Counted from the stretch's first letter, positions 11,110-24,780 are shown. The stretch is DNA of 64,000 bases from Spodoptera frugiperda (GCF_023101765.2 NC_064215.1:2852001-2916000), one strand, 5' to 3'. The notes: a model not told the origin generated them from the letters alone. Numbers and translations are program-made.

Positions 11110-12575
11110 TTACAATGACTTTCTTGTTTTAGGGTTTTTTCATTTTCATATTATAATAAGGAAACGCAGTAGGGTTTTTTAGTTTTTTAAATTACCTTTT
11201 TATCATTTTGATATATCCAGTGTCATTCTCACAGTAAATACGAATCTAACGACACCTCTCAAGCCAAAATCCATCAAGCCGTTTAGGCTGCAGAGCGTGC
11301 CAAACAATTATACATACTCTCGAAAAACATAACCCTCCTTCTGGCGCAGTCGGGTAAAAATGATACTGCCTCAGTAATCCAATTGCTCATTAAAAGGCGA
11401 TGTAATCAGAATCCGAATGAAATATTCGCAAGAAGAAGATTAGGTAACAGGATCGTTTGCTAGTAATCCGGCAAGTTTCCGAACCGGAGCGGTTCCGTTT
11501 AAAATATTCAATACAGGTGAAGTGAGATAGCTTCTGAACACGTATTCAATTTCCCGTTAACTTTTACGAAAAGCATTCCCGGCTAGCTTAGGTGGTTTGC
11601 TCACGACCGGCGTTGGCAGTCGCGACTAAATTTCTCACAATAGGTGGCAAGTGGACTGTAAGAGGTGTATAGAATCCCCGCGGTTTGTCGTCCGCCGTCG
11701 CATTGCGGGTGTGAATACACCCTTACTTGATCACATTTGACCTTTTACTTTCCGAGTATTCTGAACGTCAACCCTCATTACTTTAGGTCTTATAGTCTTA
11801 GTTTATGGATGTTAGGCATTAGTTTGGCTACTTAGCCGTATATAGATACCTAGATGACCTAAGCACACCTAACCACATTAAAGTTAGGAAAACGATGTAG
11901 GTTTTGCGACCAAAAAGGTTGTACCTAATTCATATTTTATATACTGAGAATGTAGTCATAGTTTTCTTATGAAGTTTACTAGATTGGATATACGTGAAAT
12001 AGAGATGAAGTCATTAATCCTACTGGGACTGGATGCTGTTTTATTGCATTATTGTATACAAGTTTATCATGTTTATTTATGTCCATGAGTTTCCGATACT
12101 TCGGCACTGTTGCATATGGTAAATATCCCGTCTCAAGTTCTAATGATAGTGTTAGTGACCATGTCAGTTTCAAAACTTATCTGGTAAGGTAGTAAACATT
12201 AAAACGTTGTAATAAATGTTTTGGAATGAACTCAAACCACATCCACATGCAAGACTCGTGTGACGGATTACGTATCTTAATAATATTAATATATTTCCAG
12301 TGTCTTTCCCTCAATACCTTAAGCCCTCTTTCTAAGTAGAACATAATACAAGATATACATTAATCATGTATTTAATTAGAGGTTATTAGGCTGTATAATT
12401 ACCTTCTAGGTCTCGAAAGCACTCACTTAGATAAGTAGTAAATATGGAAAGTAGGAGGAGGAAAGTAATTCTAAGAATATATTATTATCATTTATCCAGT
12501 TTTACTTATAATCACTTCAATTTGATATGATCACAATTTTGCATTAACCGATTTACAATACTAAATCAACTGATT
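11110..12575. other. Intergenic stretch without genes
   Basis: No coding region is supported. At 12060-12170 there is a ~110-bp segment homologous in part to the foldback element at 46440-46623 (shared GAGTTTCCGATA, TTCGGCACTGTTGC and GGTAAATATCCCGT words). Confidence 0.5.
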
Positions 12576-12579
12576 TAAA

Positions 12580-12664
12580 AACCAGTATAAACTGGCCGTT
12601 GAATGTTTGGAATCTTCATACAAAGCGAGACCATGATAAACTGGTTAGTATAGCTTCATGTGAA
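12580..12664 (+). repeat. Small ~86-bp repeat with inverted ends (copy 2)
   Basis: Same element as 8327-8412: starts AACCAGTATAAACTGG, ends ATAAACTGGTTAGTATAG. Confidence 0.5.
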
Positions 12665-12889
12665 GCAGTGTACGTTGAAGTTTCTGATCGTATCTTGTCC
12701 CATTCCCATCCATCTTCAATGCTATTCCTGTATTAATAGAGGTACGTTAAACTTCAAATCAGTGATAATGGAATACAAATCTTCTTCGAGTACAAACAGT
12801 CTTGCGGTTAATTTATCGTGAATAGAATTTAGATTATTAGTTGATGTCAGTTAGTACGTTGGTGATACGGATTGCACCGTGTTGTCGAA

Positions 12890-13035
12890 AAGGCTGGGCG
12901 ACCAGATTTTTTTTGAGAGAGGAAAATAATCCAATCTGTTTTCCTGCCTTGGGTGAGGCGACTAAAAACAACCCGTTCTTACTCCTGTTTTCTGAGCCGG
13001 AGCCCCGGTAATCCCGCTAGGTAGTCTGGAGCCCC
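12890..13035 (-). repeat. Repeat R1, minus strand
   Basis: Reverse copy of R1 with CAACCCGTTCTTACTCC and GAGCCCCGGTAATCCC. Confidence 0.7.
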
Positions 13036-13153
13036 GGGTGGGCGACCAGGTAAGGTGCTAAGTGTTGTGAGAACAATACTCGATGAATCAGAATAATTCT
13101 AGATGTGATGTGTATCCTACTACTATAAATGTTAAAGTTATGTATATCGATAA

Positions 13154-13415
13154 TGCTTCGTTGGTGGTGGTCGCAAGTGCGACTGCCAGACAAGAGGTCT
13201 CGGGTTCGATTCTCGGACAAAGTATTACTGCGCTTTTTTCGGTTTTTTCGAAAATTTCCATGCCATATATATTGCCTAATACATGCTCACCCACTATTAC
13301 ATGGGACTTAAAACACAAATGGCGAAAACTGGGTGTACATTGTATAGCGGCATTCCATGCCGTTATGTGTACCTCTGCCTACCCCTTTGGGGGATAAAAA
13401 ATCGTGACATTGTGT
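13154..13415 (+). repeat. SINE-A, near full length
   Basis: The head is tRNA-like: TGGTGGTCGCAAGTGCGACT, then GGTCTCGGGTTCGATTCTC, which resembles a Pol III B box. The body contains TTTTTTCGGTTTTTTCGAA and TACATGGGACTTAAAAC, and the tail GTACCTCTGCCTACCCC. I regard it as a Lepidoptera-type tRNA-derived SINE. ORFs crossing it are not genes. Confidence 0.8.
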
Positions 13416-13419
13416 TGTT

Positions 13420-15225
13420 GTCTATGTTAAATGTTAAAAAAAATCTGAATCCCTACCACGCCTTTTCAGGCTATATACATACATTCAGAATATCTAAAGC
13501 ATACATAATAACTCCTATGTCTTATATGAACATGGTAAGTTTGGCCAAGGTGGAAGCACGGTACTAGCTTATGATAAAATCGTATTTTATTTTAATCGTT
13601 TCGGGTGCAGCCGTCGGTATACGGCCTAGATCTCGACTCCCAATATCGTATACAACTTGTGTATAGGAAATTGAATTTTTGGCATCATATCTTTAAGATA
13701 CACTTTGCTTAAACTAGTTTTTGAATTGTGACATCGTGAGGTAAAATTTTCAATTTTAGTGTGCATGAGTTAGAGATCATTTTAACTTGTATTTTATATT
13801 CAGTTATCTTTTCAGTACTGTAATGTAGTTTATAACAAGGTATACTGAATTCTGTCCTAGTTTAAAAGTGAGATTTGGCGAATTTTGTTTTAAAATCTAT
13901 GTTTATTGTTTCTTGTTCTTTCTGTTTTAATTACTGCAACAAATCTTTGGATTTAGATAAAGTATTCTAAGCCTAAAATTTCGAGTAACAGTCATTATAA
14001 TCTTATAGGTTTACCATTAAAATTAAAATTTTATGAAATATAACCGTACTGAAAAGTGAGTGTACTGTAAACAAAAACATTTGTAAACACTTTAAATAAA
14101 TTACAAACATAATTTCCTCACGATATCGAAGAAAGCGCTTCCTACTCTATTCTATAAAATCGAGGTTATTTACTTGCTGTCAGCTGAATCGCTTTAAAGC
14201 GCTAATATCCGCTGCCGATAGCGTAATTGCGATGTCAGGAACAGGTGACCGAGCGTGACCTGTTAGGGGCGCTAAGCTTTCAAAGCGTGTTCGTGTTACA
14301 CGCTGACGTGATGCGAAAGGTACATCACGGAGGCCCTTTATAACATCGATTACTTGACTTGATAGATGTTGCGTTGAGAACCTTTTAAAATGTTGTATGT
14401 TGTATTTTTGTGTTGAGATAGGGTTGGTAAATATGTTAATAATTATATTAGGAAATTATTTTATCAGTATCGTTGTCCAATTATGGATGATACCAAAATC
14501 TGTGTGTTATCAATGATATATGAATGAATGAATATAAATGTTTGAAATATGGGCACGTTGCTTACAATACGGTAGTTTATTATTCAAATTCAATACTTTT
14601 ATTAACCGACTTAAAAAAAGGAGGAGGTTCTCGTTATTGAAATATCAAACTTTTATACATACTTATATAAATACATGCATACTTCTCTAAAATTAGCTAG
14701 AATGAAAATGTCAATATAATTTATCTTTGACCTAGGAAACTACCCAATTATGAGCCCCGCTATTGCTTTAAAACTAGTCTGTTGGGTTCAGAATAGTTAC
14801 ATGAGTAAGCCATGTATTCTAATGTAATTGAACGGCTGTCACTATACTTATAATACAAAAAACTCCCACAGATCTCAAACTTGACAGTAACATGACAAGT
14901 AACAAATAAAAATAACCCTAAAGTACTAAACAATACAAATAACAAAGATTAGTTCTTAAGGAAACTTTATCTTGTTCTTTCATTGATAACTGACGGATCA
15001 CAAAGGATTGGGAAGCAGGGTCGGATCTCAATCTCTGTATTGTGCTCGATAGATCAATGGCTTATATTGAATGACTACTCATAGATGTAAGTGGCCCACT
15101 GCTCAGACGATTTGGTCGTATTTTCTGTGAAAGAATACTCTATTTTTAGATGGATTTTGTGATCGTTTGCCTAAGCTATTGAGGAAGAAATGCTTAATTT
15201 TATTTTTTGTGGGGTAAAGGGAAAA
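13420..15225. other. AT-rich intergenic stretch
   Basis: No gene seen. A short GC-richer patch at 14150-14340 is unassigned, and ~40 bp at 14604-14642 (CGACTTAAAAAAAGGAGGAG) resembles the end of a common lepidopteran transposon. Confidence 0.45.
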
Positions 15226-15229
15226 TTAG

Positions 15230-15430
15230 TGTATTTGATTGTAAGTGTTTAGTGATGTGACATCCATGGGCACCCACAACATCAGAGGAGTGACAGTACG
15301 TTGTCGGTCTTTGGGGACTTCAGTAACCTCAATTGGAAGAGCACTATGCAAGTCCACCGATTTTTTATAAGACCTTGGTATCACCTCTGACGATTTGTTT
15401 TTTTATGGATTAGGGGCAAATGAGCAGAGT
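15230..15430 (+). repeat. Degenerate LINE/SINE 3' fragment
   Basis: It contains CCATGGGCACCCACAACATC and, slightly downstream, GGTCACCTGGTGGTAAAGCG. The same type of sequence occurs better preserved at 16046. Such words are typical of the 3' ends of CR1/Jockey-like lepidopteran elements; the assignment is tentative. Confidence 0.4.
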
Positions 15431-16045
15431 GGTCACCTGGTGGTAAAGCGCTGACGACAGCTCAGTCTGCAGTTTTACTGTGTGAGGTAGAAAGTTTCGT
15501 GAGAAGCGCAAAGTTGTGGCCTACCAACCATCTATATGATGGGGATGGAAGTGCTGTCATGTAGGTCGATGGCGAAAGGACGCGGCAGGTATCACACCAA
15601 ACAGTTCCTCAAAGCACTCCCTGTGGTAAAAGCGATTTATGTCCAAACATGACACTCCCATATAATCACTCACCAAACCACCATTCTTAAAATTTTCTCA
15701 GTTAGAAAGATGTTCCAAAATAAATCGCCTCTTTTAATAAAATATGTTTGACTCACACAAGTTAGACGTTAGACGACGTTTAATCAATAAATACCAACAG
15801 TGTATGACCAGTCAACCTTCGACGGACGTCCCTTCAAAAATGAAAGGTGAAGTCACCTATATTTAGGGTCTATTCTAACTTGGCAGACTAGGCATTTCAC
15901 GCCTACATCGATATTCAAGAAAAAGGGATTATGTAAATAAATGTAACACTTATGTAACTTAACTTAAAGGTCAAACTAAATATACTTCTATTGATTGGTT
16001 TTTATTAGTGAATGTTTATATACAAATAGATTTTTTTTATCACTT

Positions 16046-16310
16046 ACCCAAGTGAGCACTCGGATCACCTGATGGTCAGCAATCAGTACTGCCCATGGAT
16101 ACCCGTAACACCAGAGGCGTTGCAAGTGCGTTTCTGGTCTTTAGGGTTTTGGGATTTCGGGACTTTTGGAGATTGTGGAAATTGGAGACCCAATTAGGGT
16201 CTCCGGTAACCTCACTCACATGATGAAATACAACGCAAGCGTTGTTTCACGTCAGTTTTCTCTGAGGTCGTGGTATCACTCCGGTCGAACCGGCCCATTC
16301 TTGCGAAAGC
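16046..16310 (+). repeat. LINE/SINE 3' fragment
   Basis: It contains CGGATCACCTGATGGTCAGC and CCATGGATACCCGTAACACC, then GTTGCAAGTGCG. It is related to the fragment at 15230. No ORF. Confidence 0.5.
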
Positions 16311-17339
16311 ATATTTTTATTTCATACCCAGGAATAGATTGAGAATTTGCTTTCCCTAGAATCATATTTTTTGGGGGCCCAAGTGTCGTATCATACTTTA
16401 ATTATACAACTTACTAAAATCAAGTGTTAAAGCACTAGTTAATAAAAAAATATGTTAAGGTAATTTTTTATCAATTGCGATAAGGTGGTAATGGTCTGGA
16501 ATAAATTGAGTTAAAGTGAGGCCTCTTTTTAGAGAATTTCAGAAGGTATGATAAGTGATAAAATCAAGTAAAAGTATACCTCTAGACCAAGAGTGTATGT
16601 TATAGCAGGTTCAACTGAATTCGAGAATCTACTACTTTATGTAACACGCACTATTCCAAAAAATACCATTTATTTCACATATAAAAAGATATAAAGAAAG
16701 ATTAATGTTCTCATCGAGTACGTAGAGTACTTGTCTGTCATTCTCACGCGACCATTAGTCTTCGCCATCGACACTAGATGGCACCACTGTGTCTATTGGA
16801 AGTTAAAAATAAAATGATCGGAAAAATCTTGAGATGTTTTGCTCGATTTTTGAGTGAAAGTAATTAATGTTGTTTTTGTGAATGTTAAAAGAAAGATGTT
16901 ACGTAGTGATACGTTTTTGGTTGATTTATGTCACGATCGACATTTCGTTGCGTTTTAAAAAAACAATCAAATTATGTTTTTTCTTGAAGTTCTTAGGAAA
17001 GATGATTTTATTGTTAGACATCCAATAAATCCCTACAGTACATTGTCCAACTCGGGTACCGAAATCAAGATCCTTACCTCGGCGACATGCAGCCACTCCA
17101 CCAACAAGACATTCAATTAAAACTTCATACAACAAAATAAACAAATGCAAACAGACTTTAAAATTGGTTTCAGTACAACTGATACCGTAACAAAGAACAA
17201 AAATCTTCGAAATGTGAATAAGGAAAGGGAAGGCGAGAATTTCAATTAAAATAAGTTAAATGCAAATGGTCATGCGTCCATAGATTCTCAATAATCTCTC
17301 GCGTCCGTTTTCTGAAAGGCATCGTTAACAAAAGTCACG

Positions 17340-17583
17340 TACCAACCCTAAGGAACCTATCTTTACCAACTTATATTTGCTGCTACAAAACACGTTGCCA
17401 TTGGATTTTGATCCTTATGTCTTATTCGTAAGGTTGTCAATATTTTTGGGCAACTCAAATCACATGCCAACAATAAGGAACCTATATTTACAAACTTATA
17501 TTTGCAGCTGTAAAACATGTAGCCATTGGATTTTGATCTTTATGTCTGATTGTTAAGGGTGTTATTGTTTTTGGTTAGTAGTA
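17340..17583 (+). repeat. Diverged tandem duplication, ~124-bp period
   Basis: Two adjacent copies share AAGGAACCTAT, ACAAACTTATATTTGC-like and GCCATTGGATTTTGATC words offset by 124 bp, with scattered substitutions. No coding function is seen. Confidence 0.7.
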
Positions 17584-18099
17584 AATGTCTCTTGATGTCC
17601 TTTGGATGTCTAGACCGAATGGAAGCGTTAATTCTTTTTTTGGTGTATTGTTATTTAGATGTTATTTTTAGATTTTAAGTAATGTAGTTATAATTAGAAC
17701 AGATGTATTTGGCTAAATAGAAGTTAATCCTAGTTATGCTAAATTCCTGGCATCGCGTTTGTAACTACTCTGGAGTTGCGGGTGTTATTGGGAGTTATCG
17801 ATTGCTTACTATCAGGTAATCCTGCACTGGTATTAACTATTATGCAGCACTATATTTGTTTTCCAAGTCAAGCAAAGCATTATTTGGTCTCTGTCCAAGG
17901 GTCTGATCGTCATCTATTCATAATATTACAATGTGTAACAAAATACCCATACACATCTGGAATTACTGAAGAATGCAGGTTGAATAGAATCTTTACACAA
18001 AGTTTCAGCTTAAAATGCGTTTAAATAAATTGGTACCAAACACTTGGTGTCGCATGGTTCTTGATTTTAAATCATAGAAACGTATCACAACACTACAGA

Positions 18100-18170
18100 A
18101 AACATCATCATCATCATCATCATCAGCCGAGAGACGTCCACTGCTGAACAAAGGCCTCCCCCAGATATGT
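18100..18170 (+). repeat. (ATC)n tract joined to a common lepidopteran repeat fragment
   Basis: A short CAT/ATC microsatellite is followed by CGTCCACTGCTGAACAAAGG and CCTCCCCCAGA, a signature seen often in moth and butterfly repeats. Confidence 0.55.
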
Positions 18171-19799
18171 TTTACAGAAAACATATCTTCTGTAAATCTG
18201 ATCGCCTAGTACTTACCTATCTACCTAATTTTGATTCGAATCAAAAATAAAAAATATTGAAAAAAATCATAACTTCGTTCCATGAAAACATGAGTTTAAA
18301 AAACCCTTCCCGTATCGTTTGTTATGTTATCTAGAAACCGTGCACTTGATATGTATGCCCCCTTTTTGTTACATCGTGTATAATGATCGTCGTATAGTAA
18401 TCAAAGAAGTAAGTACATAAATAATTTTATTGTCGTTTCCAAATTAGCCCCATATATCTGTATGTTATTTCATCTGTCTGTTCATATTCATACTCGAAGC
18501 AATTTAATAAATAAAATAATCTTCTTATGGACCAAATTCGATTTGTATTTCCCATGACGCAATTTCAGATTCAAATAAATTTTCCATTTCGTTATAAATA
18601 TGGAAAAGAAACATTCTTTAACATAAGAATTTAATTATGTCTTTATTGCGTGTACAATAAACGGGGAAACAAGTAATTTATTAAATTATATTGGAAGTCA
18701 ATGTAATCAACTAAGAAAGAATCGTAATCAGTTTGTTCAGCAAGAGATTTTTGTTTATTTCGTGATTGTAAATGCTACTGCACCCAGCTTCACTGACAGA
18801 CAGACTGACGGACACTCCAATTTGACGTTTCAAAAGTGTCTAATTTAGGATTCATTGACTTTGACTTTGATTTTTACTGTCAACCATTATTCTTAGATTT
18901 TCTTGTGGTAAGATTTTCAGCAGACAAAATTTTTGCAGAATGTAAAACTGAAGACTGGTGGATTAATTAGTGTAACATCTCTGCTACTCTACTACATACG
19001 TAGAAAAATAAAATATAACTTACATTCAAACATATAAAAATAACATATACTTAAGTTTTCTACCCAAAGTAATATAAAAATTAACTTCTCAATAGCTACA
19101 GCGTAGCAACCTACGGCGTAGACGATCGTAGCGGGCTACGAGACCGACGTAGCGAAGCGTAGAGGTCATAAAAGATTTGATCTCAGAGTGACTTGCGAAT
19201 CCACATCACGAATTCAGATTATTTCAGGAATTTTAATGATTTTTTTTTCTCTTATTTGAATAATTTTAATTTTACTTTCATACAGTCGCCGTTACGTTTT
19301 AAATGTTAATATTAAGCGTCGTTTAATTCTGTCTGGCGTTTGAAGATGAATTGAAATGGAAGGCTTCGTTTATTTTATTAGAAAATTAATCCTCTTACGA
19401 TTTATAATTGCTTTCATTATTTTATCAAGCGCCCAGGCATTCATATGAAATTACGTACTTATAGACTGTTTACTTATTAGCTGAGTTTTTATATATAGAT
19501 TTGAATATGTTTTACCTACGTCTTGTCGATATACATTATACATTATGACATATTACATCTAATCCAAAACCAACCATAAGCTAGACCTACTAACAACTAC
19601 ACATTCCTTACAACAATAGACCAAGTTATACTGGTTAGTGTAACTTAATTTACTGTCTTATATACCTAGCTACAAGAGCAACCTATTCCCGGCTTGATGT
19701 TGTAACTTTGGAGCCTGTCCACCCTTGTCACGTCGATGACTTCCTTAGACATGTTTACCTAGCCTCAACGTACTTATATAATACATAAATGTATTAGAA

Positions 19800-20092
19800 T
19801 TTGACTGCCTCGTTGGCCGTGTGGTTGTAAGTCTGACTGCCGGGCAAGGGGTTTCGGGTTCGATTCCCGGGTTGGGCGAAGTATTACTGGACTTTTTTCG
19901 GATTTTCGAAAATTTCTCAGTGGTAGCACGGAGTCTCGAAATGTGCCTGGTATATGGCAATGGGTTTACCACCTATTATTACATGGGACTTACAACATAA
20001 ATCGTGAAATATGGGTGTACATTGGCATTATGTGCCATAATGTGCGCCTCTGCCTATCCCTTCGGGGATTAAAGGTGTGACGTTATAAAAAA
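19800..20092 (+). repeat. SINE-A, near full length
   Basis: The head GCCTCGTTGGCCGTGTGGTT and GGGTTCGATTCCCGGG are a good tRNA-like A box and B box. The tail contains GCGCCTCTGCCTATCCC. It is the best SINE-A head in the window. Confidence 0.82.
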
Positions 20093-20111
20093 AGAAATTT
20101 ACCGTATTATA

Positions 20112-20300
20112 ATATTACTAGCTTCTGCCAGTGGCTTCGCCTATGTTCCCGTGGACTAAAAACTAGTCTATGTGTTATTCCAGAATATAATCTAGCCGTG
20201 TTACAAATTTCATCTGGGTTTCTTCAGCCGTTTTGACGTGAGGGATTAATGTGAACTAGCAAACATACAAACTTTCGCATTTATAATAGTAGTAGGATAG
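20112..20300 (+). repeat. Dispersed element fragment (CTAGCTTCTGC type)
   Basis: Starts CTAGCTTCTGCCAGTGGC just 20 bp after the SINE and ends in TTTATAATAGTAGTAGGA. It is homologous to 7609-7758. Confidence 0.6.
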
Positions 20301-20582
20301 AGCATTTCTCTCAATAGAAGATGGCATAGTAGAATACATTTGTACCTCTATACTTCTCACGGATGTTGACTAAAGGACTATACACATATATATTATACAC
20401 ATATTTAATATTATATTTGACAAAGAACAGGCAACTTCACTCTTTATTAAACCTGAGATTTTTAATCTGCGGTCTCCACCAAGCGTAGACATGGCCTTCA
20501 TATGTAGAGGTGATATTACGCACAGAAGTGAATGAAGTCGTAGGGTAGTATGGGTATAGTTTCCTACAAGTCAAATTCAATA

Positions 20583-20800
20583 TATGCAACGTCACGCCTT
20601 TTATTCCTAAAGGGGTAGGCAGAGGTACACATTACGTCACGTAATGCCGCTATACAATGTACACCTACTTTTCACCATTTGTGTTATAAGTCCCATGTAA
20701 TAGAGGGTGAGCCTATTGCCATTTACTGGACATAATTCCAGACTCCGTGCTACTACTGAGAAATTTTCGAAAAACTGATAAAAGCCCAATGTAAGTAACC
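20583..20800 (-). repeat. SINE-A, minus strand
   Basis: Reverse copy with GGGGTAGGCAGAGGTACAC and GAGAAATTTTCGAAAAACTG. The tRNA-like head is truncated. Confidence 0.75.
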
Positions 20801-20889
20801 ACAGAGTGGGTGGCGTTGCAGGTTGCAGTGGGTGTTATTGAAATAAAGACCTAAACTTGGCACAAAAAAGGTGCACTTTTGTTGAAGTA

Positions 20890-22850
20890 CATTATTCCTA
20901 CGCAATTATGAGTTTAAAAACAAATAAATATAAAAGAAGAATAGCGTAGTACCAACGTTGTAGTGGGTAAAATTGTATGCGATGCCCCTCAATGTTCGTT
21001 ATACCAACAAAGTTTCGCGGTATTTGAGTTTCACTGGTTTGCTTGTCTTGTGTTGTATTCACTACACTGGCCTGTACAGACAAACAGACCTAACAAACAA
21101 ACTTTATTCTAATGACAATAGAGTGTAATTTTAAATATCGTTAAAGAAATGATTTTTAAAAAAGTGCACCTCATAAATAAGCTCCAAGAGAAATCATTGC
21201 TCAAAGAACTATCGCGTCTAACCATTCTCAATTATGTCAATCCTATAAATAAAAGATACTAAAAAGATATTCAAATAATATATCTTCAAAGAAAAGGACA
21301 TCCAAAGATTATTTATATGAAACACGATAATCCTTTCAAAGCGAAATAAATCGCACACAAAAATTATAAGAGCGATATAGAAGAGATATTGTCAAATATT
21401 GTTACATGTTTTCTGATATACGAGCGCCTACAACTTTCCACATACCCTTCCATACCCTCTATCTTTTTTTATTTATCGTACTGTATCGAAATATCAATAT
21501 ATAGAAACAATAGAGGGCGAATATTCGGCCATAAATCCAAGATACTGCCATTTATCAAAATGTCAAAAGATGCACACACCTGCGTTACATCGACCTAATT
21601 CTAGTTAGGGAATCCACCTTATTGGAAAACTTATTACGGGAAAATAGACCTTAAAGCTCGGTGATAGCGTTTGTAATGTGTTTTATGGCGTGTTAAGGGG
21701 AATTTAGGACGTCAAATGTAGGTGTGAACCCCAAGAGATGAGCGTCGTCATCATATTTCTGTTTTGACGTTGAGCGAAAAATGGTGGATCGTTTTAGACG
21801 AGTATACAAGTTGCTTTAGTTTATTGGTAAAATTCGAACAAGCTGTATCTAGGTCACCCTCGTAGATAACCGTATTTTTGAAGAGTCTAGACCAAAATAT
21901 ATTTAGACTTTCGTGAAATATGTACAGATACATATATGACTGAGAAAGGTCTTGGGAATATCCGTCGGAGGTAATGTGGAGGTACGATAGTAATGGTCTT
22001 GTTTCGTGTTGCCCTCTGAGGAACGATTTTCGTCTCGGAACCGTATCATGTAATTCCCGAAAGGTCGGAGAACTTACTGCTACACACGCAGAGTTGTCTG
22101 CATTACCAAATTACGGAGACTCGCATCGCAAATTGAAATGTATTTTGTAAATTACTTTCTTTTCGTTCGTCTGATTGTTCTGTATTTGATTTCTTGGGTT
22201 ATTTATTTATATCTACATACAATATATTGTTTAACATTAAAGTGCTCTAAATGAAATATAGTGTTATATCAACCCTAACTGAAGAAATGTGAATAGGTTC
22301 TTCTATAGGAACTTTATTGATAATTTGATAGTCTTTCATATGTGTATGAAACTTAACACCATCTACAAATCTTTTAAAATACTTTAAGTGCGATCCAAGG
22401 TTGTGGACAGTAAGTTGACAGTAGTCCTCGGGGTAAGTATAAGTTGAACGGGCCCATGAGTAATATATTTTACGGAGACCATTGGGTACCAAGTACAAAC
22501 CAGCCTGTTTGTCAAATTTAGTAGGGAGGTGTGTATTTAACTTTTTTATTTACAAAATCCATATAAGTAGTATTTCATTTACAATTTTCTGTTGATCGTG
22601 TACGGTCGTGTGTGGTCTCTGTTTATTAATTACTCATGTAACAAAATGAGCACTTTGAAATAGTGACAGGCGAACCTTTCACGCTGTCGTTACCATATAT
22701 TTTAAGACTTAAAACATTAAAACTTAAAACATTAAACTTATTATAACATTTAATTTTGGTTCATTTTATTCAAAAAATATATTACCTTTTAGTAACTCGC
22801 TAAGTATTATATGATTCTTGTTTAAAAACAAAATCGTACTTAACTAGCCT
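20890..22850. other. AT-rich intergenic stretch
   Basis: I see no supported gene. Small ORFs of 60-83 codons occur on both strands but none resembles a protein family or is repeated elsewhere in the window. Confidence 0.45.
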
Positions 22851-22854
22851 TTTT

Positions 22855-22990
22855 TTAAGGGGGAAAATCCTCCATTGATTTCCTCTCAGAGTGTCAGACT
22901 CCTACTGACTAAAAAACACCCCGTTTCTACACCTGCTTTTCAAGCTGGAGCCCCGGTAAACCCGGTAGGTAGTGCGCAGCTCTGGATCAG
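22855..22990 (-). repeat. Repeat R1, minus strand
   Basis: Reverse copy with GGAGCCCCGGTAAACCCGG and the GTGTCAGACTCCTACTGAC segment. Confidence 0.72.
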
Positions 22991-23764
22991 GCATCAGCCC
23001 TATTTTGCCCCAATACTTAAAATACTAGCCTAGGGACATTTTTCTATCAGAATCCTGAATCTGTATCTATCGTTATGTGACAGGTTTACCTGCTCTCAAA
23101 TGCACGGAGTCGTCTAAAAGTAATAAAAACGATCACCCATCCACATACGTACCTCGGTAAGCAATATAACTTAGCTGAGAGCTCTAGTAGACCTCGAGAC
23201 ACAAATAATGCAAATGGTTGCTACTTGAACATGAATGAGATGGGAGGAAACGTACGGCTCTTGTGAAGTCTTGTGTAATTTTATTACGACGTACAATAAT
23301 TATTTAACGATATATGTGCTTGTGTGCTTGCATTTGTAATTTTATTCATATGTAGTGTTTTGTTTTTGTCTGGTATGTACTAGACACATTTTTATCTGTG
23401 GAAACCTATTAATTGGCTCCATGTTCCTGTGCTTATTGTTATACCTATTTGTATTAGTCGTTGGTTCTCCTTAATATTAAACAAATCAATAAGTTTTGAT
23501 TGCGATTGGAATAGAGTTTATAGAAGTTATCTACATTAAAGTACCAGGTACAAAAAAAAGTGTAAAAATCTAAATTAAATAAATTATTTTCTTATTGAAA
23601 AACAAAACAAAAAAGTCGTGGTCGTAAACATTAGTTATTTATTTATTTAATTCAACAGTTATAACGGTAGACAACCAATTAAAGTAACATACATAAGTAA
23701 AAAATAGTTAAACAGGGATTAACAGCATTCATAAGTTCCCCTCTCAGTACACGTTGTTATTATT

Positions 23765-23918
23765 CACTAGCTACTTCTGCACGGTAGCCTATAGCCTTCC
23801 TCGATAAATGCAGTATTCAACACAAAAAGAATTATTCAAATCGGACCAGTAGTTCTGGAGATTAGCGCGTTCAAACAAACAAACAAACTCTTCAACTTTA
23901 TAATATTAGTATAGATTC
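23765..23918 (+). repeat. Degenerate fragment of the CTAGCT...GTTCAAACAAAC type
   Basis: Contains CACTAGCTACTTCTGCAC, ATTCAAATCGGACCAG, GAGATTAGCGCG and a (CAAA) run before TTATAATATTAGTATAG. This is the usual order of a widespread insect repeat 3' end. Confidence 0.55.
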
Positions 23919-24589
23919 ATATCTACTCTATCGTGATCAATTTACGACCTCTAATAATTTCGCAGCTCAGTCCGACTATTTCAATCGTCCGGTGCGCCCC
24001 GCCAATCATTCCAAACAGGTTTCAATAATTTCGAAACCTCCCACCCTTGCATGCGTTTCCACATTTTTCCTCTATTTTCCATCACATTTCTACCTATCGC
24101 CTGTGATACAGGAATATTCCAGGCATTATCATTTGTAAGTTCTTTTAGCTTAATTTTATTAATATATTGTACCATAGTTGGCTATTATTATCACTACATA
24201 GTATCTATAAAACAAAGTCGCTTTCTCTGTCCCTATGTCCCTTTGTATGCTTCTATAAATTTTAAAGACTACGCAACGGATTTTGATGCGGGTTTTTTAA
24301 TAGATAGAGTGATTCATGAGTAAGGTTTATATGTATAATACGTGCATAATATAACACCATTGCACCCATGCGAAGCTGGGGCGGGTTAGTTATGAATAAA
24401 GACTTATTACATTTTTCAACTTTTGAAAATGTGGCACCTACATTAGAATTTTCCGTTATTTTATTAGAATTAATAAACTTATCATACCGAAATTTAGATA
24501 AATAATAATAGTGCCAATTGCCAACCATGTTGTAAATTCCAGAGTTTATTTTTCATTTGTAATTACAATTCATTACGGCAACCATCTTA

Positions 24590-24780
24590 AGGTAAGCGTC
24601 CACGGAGACGCATCGTACGCATCGCACGCAACGGATTTTAGTTTGTCTTGTATAGAAACTTGTACAACTTCGTCCACCGATCCGTATCGTACGAACCGCA
24701 TCATCGACAATGCCTACATGCGATGCGTACTGATGACGTCATATGGAATGCGTACGATGCGGGCCTGTGGACGCTAACCT
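24590..24780. mobile_element. Harbinger-like MITE, 191 bp
   Basis: The ends are AGGTAAGCGTCCAC and GTGGACGCTAACCT, 14-bp terminal inverted repeats with one mismatch. They are flanked by TTA on both sides (24587-24589 and 24781-24783), the 3-bp target duplication typical of PIF/Harbinger elements. The inside repeats CGCATCGTACGCATCGCACG-like words and has no transposase. Confidence 0.75.

Noticed and set aside
10615..11182. Long ORFs of 98-184 codons over the minisatellite
   Set aside because: They exist in three frames on both strands only because the 21-bp unit contains no stop; the residues simply repeat LDCFRGT, RLFSRNA or SSKTIER.
13083..13567. Several overlapping ORFs near 13.1-13.5 kb
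   Set aside because: They run across a SINE-A copy; the apparent similarity to ORFs at 25.1 and 19.8 kb is the SINE itself.
19800..19880. Possible tRNA genes in SINE heads
   Set aside because: Only A- and B-box-like segments fit; acceptor and anticodon stems do not close, and the sequence continues into SINE bodies.
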